Shown in pieces: positions 9,724 to 17,642 of a stretch of 27,258 bases of DNA; within the stretch, counting starts at the first letter, position 1; each line of letters begins with the position of its first letter. The notes beneath the pieces are model-generated. The model made no database searches. It was given only the letters and a program-made list of their open reading frames with translations, and was not told where the DNA came from. The DNA comes from Chara braunii (Eukaryota; Streptophyta; Charophyceae; Charales; Characeae), in contig BFEA01000127.1 in assembly GCA_003427395.1 (NCBI GenBank), positions 2,891,993 through 2,919,250 on the forward strand. The letters run 5' to 3'. The position numbers and the translations under genes were made by a program.

Positions 9724-10379
9724 CTCTTTGTCACGAGGTCTCAATCTCAGATTGTACGTGGGCATGAGTCACTGCACCAGAGATGAACAGTGAAATGAGA
9801 GATTGAGAGAGACTGACCAAAGGGATGAGTGAGAACTCTTGAGAGGTGCTGACCATGCTTGCTTAAATGTACTTTCTGAGATTATTATGAGTTCTCATTC
9901 TTCCCTCATTTATCTTGTCTTTGCCTTGAGTCAGTCGGTCTTGATCTCCTCCATGACATTGCTTGATGGTTATGTTCTCGTTTGCTTATTATGTCACAGT
10001 TCTCAAAATTCCTAAATTGGCATCTCAATACAAACACAACATATTTGTTTCAATTGTTATTATTTGCTTTATCATTGTTGTTCCGAATCACAATCAAAGA
10101 TTCCTAAGACCGGGGTCCGACGAAGATCGTAATTGAAGGGTCTCGCTCGAAGCCGGACGCACACAACAGGAAGGGATTTGCATTAATTAATTTTATTTTA
10201 TTTTTGCAACCACAAATAAAATCTTGCGTGACAGCTTGTTGGCTTTTCGGTCGCCCGAAGTGGCCTGACTGGAAAAAGTACGACACCGCGAGCCCCCAAA
10301 AAATAAAGATGTCCTTCCGGCGCAAACCGCAAGTGCCGCAACTCCAATATCCACCGTCGCGAGCACTCACTCTGCGCTC
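9724..10379. other. Unassigned AT-richer interval
   Basis: Follows the 193-aa frame. GAGA- and CTC-rich at first, then AT-rich (10,000-10,210). AATAAA-like words occur at about 10,215 and 10,301, but the nearest is about 490 bases past the stop. The short frames on both strands at 10,104-10,434 overlap and look like chance. Confidence 0.4.
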
Positions 10380-11330
10380 CTCTTCACACTATCTGTCTTC
10401 GCACCGCTACCGCACAATCCCAACCGTGCACTAGCACTAGCCCAATCTCTACACCATGCTGAAAGTGTTGCACACCTCAAAAATTTAACAGCGGAATTAC
10501 CGCTATCGTCGTTAAAACGGGTACCACAGTCGTACAATAGCACCGCCACGTGCTCACACACCACTACCAGTCCATCTTCCAGGCCACACTGAAATCCACC
10601 ATAACCGCCTCGCTCCACAAAAAAAACGAGGACCACTGCTTGCTGCGTCGTTAAACCCGGTACCATGGCTACCCTACAACACCATCGCCTGATCACACAC
10701 AAAACTGCCTCCATTGCGACGCAAAAACCCCCAGCAATCTTCCCTCACAATAGTACTGCCGATGTGCCGCCAGCATAACCTCAAAAAAAAACAAATAACG
10801 TTGATACCACCGCTAATCTCGGCAGCATGGTCCCACCGAAAAATGTTGTTGCCACCGTGCCGAAGAGAATGGCAGCACTTCCCCACTGACAACGTCGTCG
10901 CCGCCGTGCAAAACCGGCAACGCTTCCACACCACTGCCGTTAAAATCAGTGCCGCCGCCGCAAAAATCCGGCAGTGTTTCCGCATCACTGCTAGAAGGGA
11001 TCACAGCTGCCGCCGAAAAAAAATCAGTAGTGCTCCCGCAGTATGTCAACAAAAAGAATTGGTGTCACTGCGCAAAATGGGCAGAGTCTCCCCTGCACCG
11101 CTTGCCGAAGACCTGCTCCCGTCGTGCGTTGTGCAGGCAGCACCTTCCGTGCACTTCACCAAATGAAGTGGTGGCTATGGCAGCCTCCACTCCCGCGCCC
11201 ACTACAGTCCTCTCAGCACTCCCCCTCTCACTCACTGCCTCTCAGCACTTCAGAAGCATATTGCTGCTCTCCACTCCACATTCAGTCAGAATGGGCCAGC
11301 ACCTCAACTGAGTGACGATGCTGCTGGCCA
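10380..11330. repeat. C-rich degenerate tandem repeats
   Basis: Two repeat scales can be seen. CGTCGTTAAA...GGTACCA occurs at 10507-10526 and 10646-10665, with weaker flanking similarity, indicating a period near 139 bp. From about 10,850 to 11,090 a 51-58-bp degenerate unit repeats: GCCGCCG(T/C)GCAAAA, then CCGGCA, then a CTTCC-like word, then CACTGC. Overlapping frames on both strands across this block (for example 10714-11166) are Ser/Arg/Ala-rich and I treat them as repeat translation rather than genes. Confidence 0.6.
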
Positions 11331-11404
11331 GCCCTGCTTTTATAGCTGGGCTAGAGTGGTGGTCAGTCACTTGAGGCTCAACCAAAAAACGGGGCTGAGT
11401 CTGG

Positions 11405-11430
11405 CCCTCGATCTAAACTTCGATCGAGGG
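11405..11430. other. 8-bp hairpin
   Basis: CCCTCGAT (11405-11412) pairs perfectly with ATCGAGGG (11423-11430) around a 10-base loop that itself ends in CG. First member of the hairpin cluster that continues to about 13.9 kb. Confidence 0.7.
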
Positions 11431-11545
11431 CTGAGAATCTTGATATTCCACTAGGAACATCAAGCCCCAGGCTTTGGCAATGCACCCGGCCGCCACCCTT
11501 GGCCAGGCGCAGCCACGAACTGGTTGCATCAAGCCATTTTCAGCT

Positions 11546-11566
11546 GCCTGCCCAAAACGAACAGGC
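11546..11566. other. Hairpin family, copy 1 (diverged)
   Basis: GCCTG (11546-11550) pairs with CAGGC (11562-11566); the loop contains AAAACGAA and the copy is followed by GCAG. It aligns with the copies at 11793 and 12522. The fourth stem pair is T-A here instead of C-G, so pairing is kept by a change on both sides. Confidence 0.5.
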
Positions 11567-11582
11567 GCAGTCCCATCAGGCC

Positions 11583-11596
11583 CTAGAAGCTTCTAG
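11583..11596. other. Perfect 14-bp palindrome
   Basis: CTAGAAGCTTCTAG, a perfect palindrome. Two others lie nearby: GGCCGCGGCC (11615-11624) and GCCACGTACGTGGC (11709-11722). No gene is attached. Confidence 0.8.
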
Positions 11597-11708
11597 CGGC
11601 TGCACTTGTTCCACGGCCGCGGCCACATTCGCGACCGTTACATTTTTCCTCTCCTTTTCCTCCCTTTTTCTTTCTTTTTTTACCCCCTGCATCTTCCCTA
11701 AACCCGCA

Positions 11709-11722
11709 GCCACGTACGTGGC
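11709..11722. other. Perfect 14-bp palindrome with CACGTACGTG core
   Basis: GCCACGTACGTGGC, preceded by CCGCA and followed by CGTTAC. The neighbouring words GCAGCCACG and GGCCGTTAC occur in variant form elsewhere between 11.5 and 12.0 kb, so it is part of a local palindrome-rich mosaic. Confidence 0.8.
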
Positions 11723-11792
11723 CGTTACTTATTATAAACATTATTATTATTTTCTCTTCCCTACCTACCCCCTTGTTTCTCTATGAGGGCCA

Positions 11793-11817
11793 GCCCGTTG
11801 CTTAGCAACGAACGGGC
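11793..11817. other. Hairpin family, copy 2
   Basis: GCCCGTT (11793-11799) pairs with AACGGGC (11811-11817). Alternatively CGTTGC-TTA-GCAACG (11796-11810) forms a nested hairpin. It is followed by GGCC. Same family as 12522-12545 and, more distantly, 11546-11566. Confidence 0.75.
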
Positions 11818-11992
11818 GGCCGAGGGGTCACTTCGGCCGGACTAGAGTCAGGCTCAATAGGGGCTTCTCCCCCTTACTGCAACACGCACCCGCACCCGGC
11901 CCTCAAACATTGTCAGGTTCCGGTGCTGTTAAGTGCTGCAGCCCATTCCTGAAGTCGGACGGGCGCAGCCACGACAACACCAGGACACTTTA

Positions 11993-12062
11993 AAACAAAA
12001 ACAAAAACAAAAACAAAAACAAAAACAAAAACAAAAACAAAAACAAAAACAAAAACAAAAAC
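11993..12062. repeat. (AAAAAC)n hexamer microsatellite
   Basis: About eleven perfect AAAAAC units. Minus-strand translation gives only alternating Val and Phe, so the frame here is not a gene. Confidence 0.97.
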
Positions 12063-12154
12063 GAAATAAGAAATAAGAAAAAAGAACGAAAAGAAAAGAA
12101 AGAAGAAACTTACCTGTTCGTGGTCACGTCGCAGCAGCCGCCAGGTAAGCCCCT

Positions 12155-12162
<8 letters not shown>

Positions 12163-12209
<47 letters not shown>

Positions 12210-12271
12210 NNNNNNNNNNNNNNNNNNNNNNNNNNNNNNNNNNNNNNNNNNNNNNNNNNNNNNNNNNNNNN

Positions 12272-12362
<91 letters not shown>
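12163..12362. repeat. Compound (CT)n-gap-(TC)n(CA)n microsatellite
   Basis: CT repeat at 12163-12209, 62 N at 12210-12271, TC repeat at 12272-12320, then pure CA at 12321-12362. Arg-Glu and Ser-Leu frames across it are artefacts of the repeat. A splice-donor-like CAG|GTAAGC lies just to its left (12143). Confidence 0.97.
12210..12271. other. Assembly gap (62 N)
   Basis: The gap lies wholly inside the CT microsatellite, so the assembler probably could not size the repeat. The ACGAACGGGCG hairpin family occurs on both sides (11811 and 12537), which supports the join being genuine. Confidence 0.95.
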
Positions 12363-12365
<3 letters not shown>

Positions 12366-12521
12366 TAAGTGGTCGCGACCATTCGTCGCAAATGGACCAC
12401 CACAAAGCGTATGCAGAGAGTCCCTCGTAACTCAAGTACAAGGTCCCAAAACCCACGTCCGGACGTGGCCGCATTCCGCGGACGATTCATTCGTTTTTGC
12501 TCCCCATAGTGAAAGTACCCT

Positions 12522-12545
12522 GCCCGTTTGCTAAAACGAACGGGC
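12522..12545. other. Hairpin family, copy 3
   Basis: GCCCGTT (12522-12528) pairs with AACGGGC (12539-12545); the loop TGCTAAAACG resembles those of the other copies. Followed by GCTTC. The stem sequence is identical to copy 2, about 730 bases away across the gap. Confidence 0.75.
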
Positions 12546-12568
12546 GCTTCTAATAAAACTACGAACCT

Positions 12569-12780
12569 AAAAAAAAAAAAAAAAGAATCGAAAAAACGAA
12601 TCTAATAAGAAAATCTAACTAAAGAAAATCCAAGATAAATCTAAATGAAGCAAATCTTAAAAAAAAAAAAAAAAAAAAAACGCTTTCCTTCCTGCCAAAA
12701 TAGTTGCCTGTTTTTACGAGCTCAGTCACGTTCTCTAGGGTTGAAGTGCCCCAGTACTTCCAAGGGCGCCACGTGGCACT

Positions 12781-12819
<39 letters not shown>
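12569..12819. repeat. Poly-A and poly-T tracts
   Basis: A16 at 12569-12584, A22 at 12659-12680 and T28 at 12792-12819. Between them is AT-rich filler and a 60-base stretch of mixed sequence. No gene is seen; the tracts could be retroposition tails, but no body is recognisable. Confidence 0.9.
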
Positions 12820-12822
<3 letters not shown>

Positions 12823-12833
12823 TGACTACAGTC

Positions 12834-12850
12834 GTTGGCTTTATGCCAAC
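12834..12850. other. 6-bp hairpin, 5-base loop
   Basis: GTTGGC (12834-12839), loop TTTAT, GCCAAC (12845-12850). Together with the next hairpin, eight bases on, it forms a matched pair with the same 6-5-6 geometry and a shared GGC...GCC core. Confidence 0.75.
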
Positions 12851-12858
12851 GGTCACGT

Positions 12859-12875
12859 CGTGGCTGAAAGCCACG
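12859..12875 (+). other. 6-bp hairpin, 5-base loop, followed by T-run
   Basis: CGTGGC (12859-12864), loop TGAAA, GCCACG (12870-12875), followed at once by GTTTTTG. In a bacterium this would read as an intrinsic terminator; in a nuclear context the T5 could stop RNA polymerase III. Either role is inference. Confidence 0.7.
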
Positions 12876-13032
12876 GTTTTTGTTATGCAGGCCCAACTTC
12901 GAATCATGAAGCGAAATTTTTAAATTTTTTCTTCTTTTCTTTTTCTTTTATGATTTATGCATGTCATCCTTGAAAGCAGAGGCCATGCTGGTCTTCGCGC
13001 GGTCAATCTCGGTCTTACGATCTTCTCGATCG

Positions 13033-13050
13033 ACGGTCGAAATCGACCGT
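13033..13050. other. 8-bp hairpin with 2-base centre
   Basis: ACGGTCGA (13033-13040), AA, TCGACCGT (13043-13050). Perfect stem but with a centre too tight for a full RNA hairpin, so the innermost pair would open. It directly precedes the long foldback at 13078. Confidence 0.75.
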
Positions 13051-13077
13051 GCCAACAACAAGGTGGCCAACTCCAAA

Positions 13078-13170
13078 AGGAACTGGCCCAGTAGGATGCG
13101 TGAGGCCGGGCTCGATCCCGGTGTCTGTTAGAGGAAAGTCTATTGCGGTATCCTACTGGGCTGGTTCCTA
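13078..13170. other. 93-base foldback with internal T-arm-like hairpin and Pol III-like boxes
   Basis: The outer arms pair over 20 positions: AGGAACTGGCCCAGTAGGAT near 13078-13097 with ATCCTACTGGGCTGGTTCCT near 13150-13170, with two G-T wobbles. The loop contains the perfect stem CCGGG-CTCGAT-CCCGG (13107-13122), which resembles a tRNA T-arm with a six-base loop. The left arm contains TGGCCCAGTAGG (13084-13095), a full match to the A-box consensus TRGCNNAGYNGG; GGCTCGATCCC (13109-13119) is close to the B-box GGTTCGANTCC. On the plus strand the boxes are too close (25 bases). On the minus strand CAGCCCAGTAGG and GGATCGAGCCC have near-normal spacing (about 45) with a TAGA-CTTTCC-TCTA stem between them. 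No acceptor stem forms in the tRNA register. It may be a tRNA-derived relic, a structured RNA or a palindromic repeat. Confidence 0.45.
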
Positions 13171-13186
13171 TCACGAGAGTGATAGG
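13167..13186. other. 8-bp hairpin with GAGA tetraloop
   Basis: CCTATCAC (13167-13174), GAGA, GTGATAGG (13179-13186). GAGA belongs to the GNRA class of stable RNA tetraloops. It shares its first bases with the end of the preceding foldback, so the two would stack or compete. Confidence 0.75.
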
Positions 13187-13233
13187 AGCAACTTTTCTAT
13201 AAGAAGAGCTTGCCCTCACGGTTTCTCCTGCCC

Positions 13234-13373
13234 GTGGCCTTGCAGGCCCATACTGTATGTGGCCTTGCAGGCCCTGCCTGCCTGCCTGTGGCCCTGCAGG
13301 CCCTCCCTGCCTGCCTATCGCCTTGCAGGCCCTGCCTGCCCGCCTGTGGCCCTGCAGGCCCTACCGGCAGGCC
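13234..13373. repeat. Minisatellite of about 29 bp, 5 units, TGCAGGCC core
   Basis: GTGGCCYTGCAGGCCC followed by CTGCCTGCCTGCCT-like spacers repeats five times; the fourth unit lacks the leading GTG. Each core is a near-palindrome (GGCC-TGCA-GGCC). Frames crossing it translate to repeated Ala-Leu-Gln/Leu-Pro-Ala peptides and I do not call a gene. Confidence 0.88.
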
Positions 13374-13790
13374 TTACCCGGTCGGCTGGCTGAGCGATCT
13401 CGGCATTGGCCTATCAACCCCCTGACTTGATGTCAACCTCCGCGGCCCCAAAAAAAAATAAACTCCTTATTCCTATTCCCCTTGCGTCGCGGCCCTATAC
13501 CCAGCTCATCCCTCTTTTTAGCCTACTTAGGTCCTGAATCGCGCGGCTAAGCAGTCGCACGACATTATTTTAGGCAGACTAGGTCTAGCTTTAGCGTTCC
13601 CACGTTCGCGTGCCTCTGCAGTCTCAAAACGAGCGAAGCACTTCAGGTTACTGCCATTCACATCCACTACTCCCGGGCACCACATGCGTTCGGACTAAAG
13701 TTCGAAAACTTTTACGCTCTCGGTCATAGATCAGGTCTAAGTAAACATTGGCGACGTCAATCACATCAAGTCCTTCAATTCAACGAAAGA

Positions 13791-13807
13791 GTCGGACGGC
13801 GTCCGAC
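13791..13807. other. 7-bp hairpin
   Basis: GTCGGAC (13791-13797), GGC, GTCCGAC (13801-13807). Another perfect, short-loop stem in the same cluster, 17 bases before the next one. Confidence 0.75.
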
Positions 13808-13824
13808 GTTGAAAAACCCCGGCA

Positions 13825-13844
13825 AATACCCTTGTCAGGGTATT
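13825..13844. other. 8-bp hairpin, 4-base loop
   Basis: AATACCCT (13825-13832), loop TGTC, AGGGTATT (13837-13844). Perfect stem. Confidence 0.75.
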
Positions 13845-13854
13845 CGCCCCGACA

Positions 13855-13914
13855 ACGCATTAGAGTAATGATCAGGCCAGTCGACGAAAGGATACGCATT
13901 AGAGTAATGATCAG
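13855..13914. repeat. Perfect 21-bp direct repeat, period 39
   Basis: ACGCATTAGAGTAATGATCA plus G is identical at 13855-13875 and 13894-13914. In one plus-strand frame both copies encode RIRVMIR. The copies are perfect while the spacer is not repeated, suggesting a recent or constrained duplication. Confidence 0.92.
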
Positions 13915-14131
13915 ACCTGCACAAAAAAAGGGAGTTCCTCGGATATTGACAAGCGTGGTCCGAATTAGAAGGTAATCCTAGGAAATTTGGAAGAAGGAAT
14001 CTCCCGCTCCCCCCCTTCGATCGAACCCCCCCTGATCATGATGCTAACCGACTCGATAAGCTTCCCGATATATACCCCCTCTCCTACTTGATTGGCATGC
14101 ATTGAGGCGAACTCGCAATACTTCGACTACG

Positions 14132-14740
14132 ATGGCGGACTGGGACTTTCCAACGGGGGCAGACAAAGATTTACCGCTTATAGCCAATACTGAAGAAGAA
14201 AGAGTGGTGGAAGCAACGACATATCTTCCTCGTACTCTTCTCTCTGTATGGACCTTTGTTTTCTGCTTATCTCCAGGGATTAGGTGCGTGTACGTTTGTG
14301 TTGCAGATGTTTTAACCCTTCTATCGAGCCGGTTAGAGGCAACGACGAAAAAGATTTTAGGGGAGCCACACCCCTCCTGCCAGCATCGGGAGCATCCAAG
14401 GAGAAGCGGATTATGTCCATTTTGTCTTGACAACCGCCATAACCAAGTATCTATAAGAGTTGAATCCGCATGTAGCTCGGAGTGGTGGAAGCAGAGGGAC
14501 TACGTGGGAAGGGGGGAGAAAAAGGACACACAATGTATGCCAAGCAATGGGAGGCAAAGATGAGGAGGATATACAAGGAATCGGAAGGGGAACGAGAGTA
14601 AGCGAGGAATAGAAATCAAAGAAAAAAAGGAAGCCAATATCGGGTTGGACGAATTAAGGATGAGAAGGGAGAGGGAGGGAGCCAAGGAATGGGCAATCGA
14701 GTTCGGTGCCTTTCCTTTTTCTATAATGATGTGGTTATAA
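14132..14740 (+). pseudogene. Cys/His-cluster reading frame interrupted by one TGA
   Basis: From the ATG at 14132 (G at +4) the frame gives 143 codons to a TGA at 14561-14563, then stays open for 58 more codons to a TAA at 14738-14740. Residues 1-35 are acidic. A Cys/Val/Leu-rich stretch at 36-62 could be a membrane segment. Residues 83-103 hold C-x-H-x2-H-x6-C-x2-C-x4-H, which could bind zinc but fits no finger type I can name. The part after the TGA is a charged helix (IEIKEKKEAN, then LRMRREREGAKEWAIEFG). No valid intron removing the TGA was found: donor-like GT at 14246 and AG at 14306 lead into an immediate stop. Most likely a decayed gene or element ORF; readthrough or an assembly error are alternatives. 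Confidence 0.35.
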
Positions 14741-15146
14741 CCTTTTGTTAGTGTGGAGTTTCTTTTATAACTTGATGGAATGGAATGCCCTTGGTATAAC
14801 TTTTACTCCCCCCCCCTCGCATGTATGAAAATCTCCCAACACATGACATTGTATATATTTCCTCTCTACCCCTCCCTCGACTCAAGAAGTGCTATGACTT
14901 GGTGAAATGGGACGGTGACGGAAATCACAACACTCGTTAATAATTGGATATGCCTTGTTAAGAACCATGAATGAATATCGTGAGGAATTTTGGATGGTGC
15001 TCATAGTCCTTTCGCGCATGTCAGAAGGAAGCAAATGTATGATAGTATGGTGGCAGCAAGCAATGTTGGAAGGGTTGTGGCCGGTCTAGGTGGTACCACT
15101 GTAGCGGTGGGGTACATGGTATGGTTTGTCGTGGGATCATTTTTAG
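14741..15146. other. Unassigned interval
   Basis: Moderate AT content, a C8 run at about 14809-14816 and no convincing frame. The short frame at 14990-15199 runs into the CA repeat and is not called. Confidence 0.4.
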
Positions 15147-15262
15147 CACACACACACACACACAAACACACACACCATCAAATCCCACTTCCCAACTAAG
15201 AATTAATAAAAATAATAATAACAATAGTTAAAAAATAATAATAATTAAAAATAATAATAAAT
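15147..15262. repeat. Dispersed repeat, copy A: (CA)n plus TTA/AAT-rich segment
   Basis: A CA repeat (15147-15175) is followed by ATCAAAT, a short spacer, CCCAACTAAGAATTAAT and then AATAATAATAACAATAGTTA and related AAT-rich sequence. The same order of blocks occurs at 23625-23742. The two are diverged copies of one repeat in the same orientation, about 8.48 kb apart. Confidence 0.75.
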
Positions 15263-15590
15263 AATAAAAATTAATAATAATAATAATCATAATAAATAAA
15301 ATTAAAATTCATAAAAATAACTATAAATATATATAGATAATAAATATATAAAATAGATAAATATACAAATAAAATAAAAAGTAAAAAGTAAAAAGTAAAA
15401 AGTAAAAATAAAATAAGTAAAAAAACTTATAAAAAAAAAAATAATAATAATAACATATATTATATATATATAATATAATAAATAAATAAATAATATTAAA
15501 TAAATAACAATAATTATAATATAAAATTGAGAATTAAAAAGAATAATAAAAATCAGAAAAGAATATAAATAAGATAAAAGTTAGGCTACC
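15263..15590. repeat. AT-rich low-complexity tract with AAAAAGT heptamer
   Basis: Over 90% A+T. Contains about four AAAAAGT units (15376-15403), TA-rich runs and AAT triplets. The part at about 15276-15380 resembles 25945-26040 in word order (AATCATAATAAA, AAATTAAAATT, then TATATA-rich sequence). Confidence 0.8.
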
Positions 15591-15650
15591 AGCCGGGCCG
15601 CCCGGGTCCCGGGTTACCAGCTCGTGCAAGGACAAGGGAAGGTCCCAGCA
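15591..15650. other. GC-rich island inside the AT tract
   Basis: A GC-rich patch with CCCGGG twice (15601 to 15613) and TACCAGC twice. In the other copies of this repeat region the corresponding position holds CGTACG- or CGAACG-rich sequence, so a CpG-rich palindromic insert may be a constant feature of the family. Confidence 0.5.
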
Positions 15651-15671
15651 AAAAAAACAAAGAATCCAAAA

Positions 15672-15760
15672 ACTCTGAAAAAAAACTATGTTATGTAGAA
15701 AAATAAACTAAACAATTTTTGCCTCAGGCTCATATGAAATTTCTTTACCAAACTTAAAAT
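15672..15760 (+). repeat. ACTATGTTATG core repeat, copy 1
   Basis: Reads CTGAAAAAAAACTATGTTAT, then GTAGAAAAATAAACTAAACA, then TTTTTGCCTCA and ATTTCTTTACCAAA. The same sequence in diverged form occurs at 24465-24545 and 25445-25530, and in reverse complement at 27000-27076. Confidence 0.75.
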
Positions 15761-16190
15761 ATAAAATAAAATTTTAAAATATTTTATTTTTTTTTATCTT
15801 TTTGGCCCGACCGGACAAGTGACCCCGGGCCACTCTAGTAGCCTAGGATAAAAGTAAAAATAAAAAAATAAAAACAGAAATGAAAAATAAAATAAAAAAA
15901 TAATAAATAATTAAAATTCATATTTCCTTATTAACTTAATTAATACATCCCACACATATCCTGAGAACCCACAAAGCTAAACCCATAAATCTATAGGTCT
16001 TAAACTATAAATGACTTGTGGAACCCGCGCCCAAAAACCACAACTACAATTCACCATCACGAAAACGATGTTTTAAAAAAAAAAAACTATTAACACGAAC
16101 CCAAATCTGAGTTATGGGATACGCAACCCACACACAAAAAAAAAAAGAAGGGGAAAATAAACAGTTTAGTGTTGAACTAACAACCCCAGA
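15761..16190. other. AT-rich interval, no gene
   Basis: Contains a short GC patch (GGCCCGACCGGACAAG, near 15805) that resembles the GCCGGACAGAATG-like word inside the long foldback arms, and otherwise AT-rich filler and poly-A runs. Confidence 0.4.
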
Positions 16191-16815
16191 AAAACGTGCA
16201 TCATCCACACACAAATTACAGGTACACACACACAAAAACACCCCGAACAAAAAACACCTCAGACAAAAAACATGAAGGGAAGAAAACACCTTGCACAAAA
16301 CACCCCGGAGAAAAACACGCCGCACACACAAAAAAAAAAACACCAACCCAAACAAAACCATCACCGCACCATCATACCCAAATGACACTGCCAAAAAACT
16401 GTTCACATACACGACAACAGAGTCGCAATGCTTCCGTGCAAAAAATCCACCACTACCTTGAGGATCACGCTCCTTGGCGAGCTCCCCTCCCTAAAATGAT
16501 AGACAAGGCCATCCTCCCTGCACCATTGGCACTAGAACAAAACAAACTTATTTGGGACTCCAGCATCAGCACAAGCACGAAAATGTGGCAACCAGTCCCC
16601 TACGACCAAACATCCTCTACTCGATCAGAACAATTAAACACCCACCGCCATGGAGACCTCACACCCATTTCTCGCCCCTCACCCATGCAAATCACCCCAT
16701 CGCACAAACACACACCCTACTTCCGCCTGCCCGTAACCAACAAGCTCAGCCCCAACAAAGCACTCACTAAAACACCACCTGCTATACTACTATATATCTC
16801 CACCATATAACATGC
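16191..16815 (+). other. A/C-skewed block with long open frame, probably not a gene
   Basis: Strongly A+C-rich on the plus strand, which depletes stop codons and lengthens frames by chance. The frame 16196-16810 (204 codons, non-ATG start region rich in His/Thr/Lys/Pro) is mainly low-complexity; its middle (about 16460-16580) has more ordinary composition. A coding remnant is possible but not supported. Confidence 0.4.
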
Positions 16816-17051
16816 CCACCACCACTAACCGATTTATCTGCCAATGGCAAGCTTGCGGAACTGGCTTAGGAGCTCGCCCGTATTCCCCAACCTCCTGCGT
16901 TCCTGTTTTGACTTCCTAGCGCCCGCCTAACCAGCGAGTACACGCAGCCTAACGCTCGCCTACGGGAAGTCTTCGCTAAAGCCTCCTAATCCCCTCCTGC
17001 CATCGCTACACTCCTCTGAGTTACGTGCATGACTTAACTCACCAAGGGAAC

Positions 17052-17338
17052 ATGGCTACAGTCGAGGACATCTTTTTCGCAGGCGCTTCGCTCACAGGTA
17101 TTTTACTGCTCAAACATACCCGTTGATAAACCCTTTTAAACCCCCCTACCTGATTTCCCCAGTCTTGTTCCCCCTTCTCCATTTGCTAACTAATATGGAG
17201 CATTCTCCCTCTGATGAGCTGTTGTGGGTGCTAAGCAGCGAAAAGCGCACTTCAGGGCATGCACCCCCCCTATGGTTGTCTTCAACAACCATCTTTAACC
17301 CCAGCCTAACCTCTAATCTGCTCCCCCCTAATTCATGA
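17052..17338 (+). CDS. Possible two-exon gene, 73 aa, unknown
   Basis: Exon 1 runs from an ATG in good context (AACATGG, 17052) to 17097 and ends CACAG|GTATTT. A 65-base pyrimidine-rich intron (17098-17162) ends TTTCCCCAG, and exon 2 runs 17163-17338 to a TGA. The phases fit (46 + 176 nt = 74 codons). Exon 1 encodes MATVEDIFFAGASLT; exon 2 continues with a Leu-rich stretch, then MEHSPSDELLWVLSSEKRTS. No domain is recognised. Retaining the intron leads to a stop after 22 codons, so splicing or chance explains the extension. A further plus-strand segment after an acceptor-like AACAG (17451-17642, ending in a stop) might be an alternative exon. The block is C/A-skewed, which weakens the case. 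Confidence 0.22.
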
Positions 17339-17642
17339 TGCAGAACTAACATGCATCCTCCTGTTATGAAGTTGATGACTAACTTTCCCCTCTTAAACCC
17401 AATATGTGTTAAGCTTGCTGCTAACTTGTCGCATGTTTTCGATTGAACAGGTACATGGTCTGGTTCCCTATTGTATATGGGGTAGTCGTATTATACCTAC
17501 CCACTACACACACTCCCGGATGTTGCATCCTGTTACTAAGCTAGGGTTGATTCCCTCGCTGACGGACCACTTATATGATCCCTTGAAATCTGTTGAGATC
17601 CTTACCCTTCTGCAGGACAACATACGAACCACACCACACTAA

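Noticed and set aside
10714-11311. Plus-strand frames of 150, 120 and 90 codons
   Set aside because: All three overlap in C-rich degenerate tandem repeats; that several frames are open at once points to composition.
11913-12474. Frames of 82-148 codons with Arg-Glu, Ser-Leu, Val-Phe and Cys-Val repeats
   Set aside because: Direct translations of CT, CA and AAAAAC microsatellites crossing the N gap.
12859-12881. Rho-independent terminator
   Set aside because: Shape fits, but the setting is eukaryotic and no gene ends there.
13210-13425. Two overlapping plus-strand frames of 71-114 codons
   Set aside because: Both are translations of the 29-bp minisatellite (Leu-Pro-Ala-Cys repeats).
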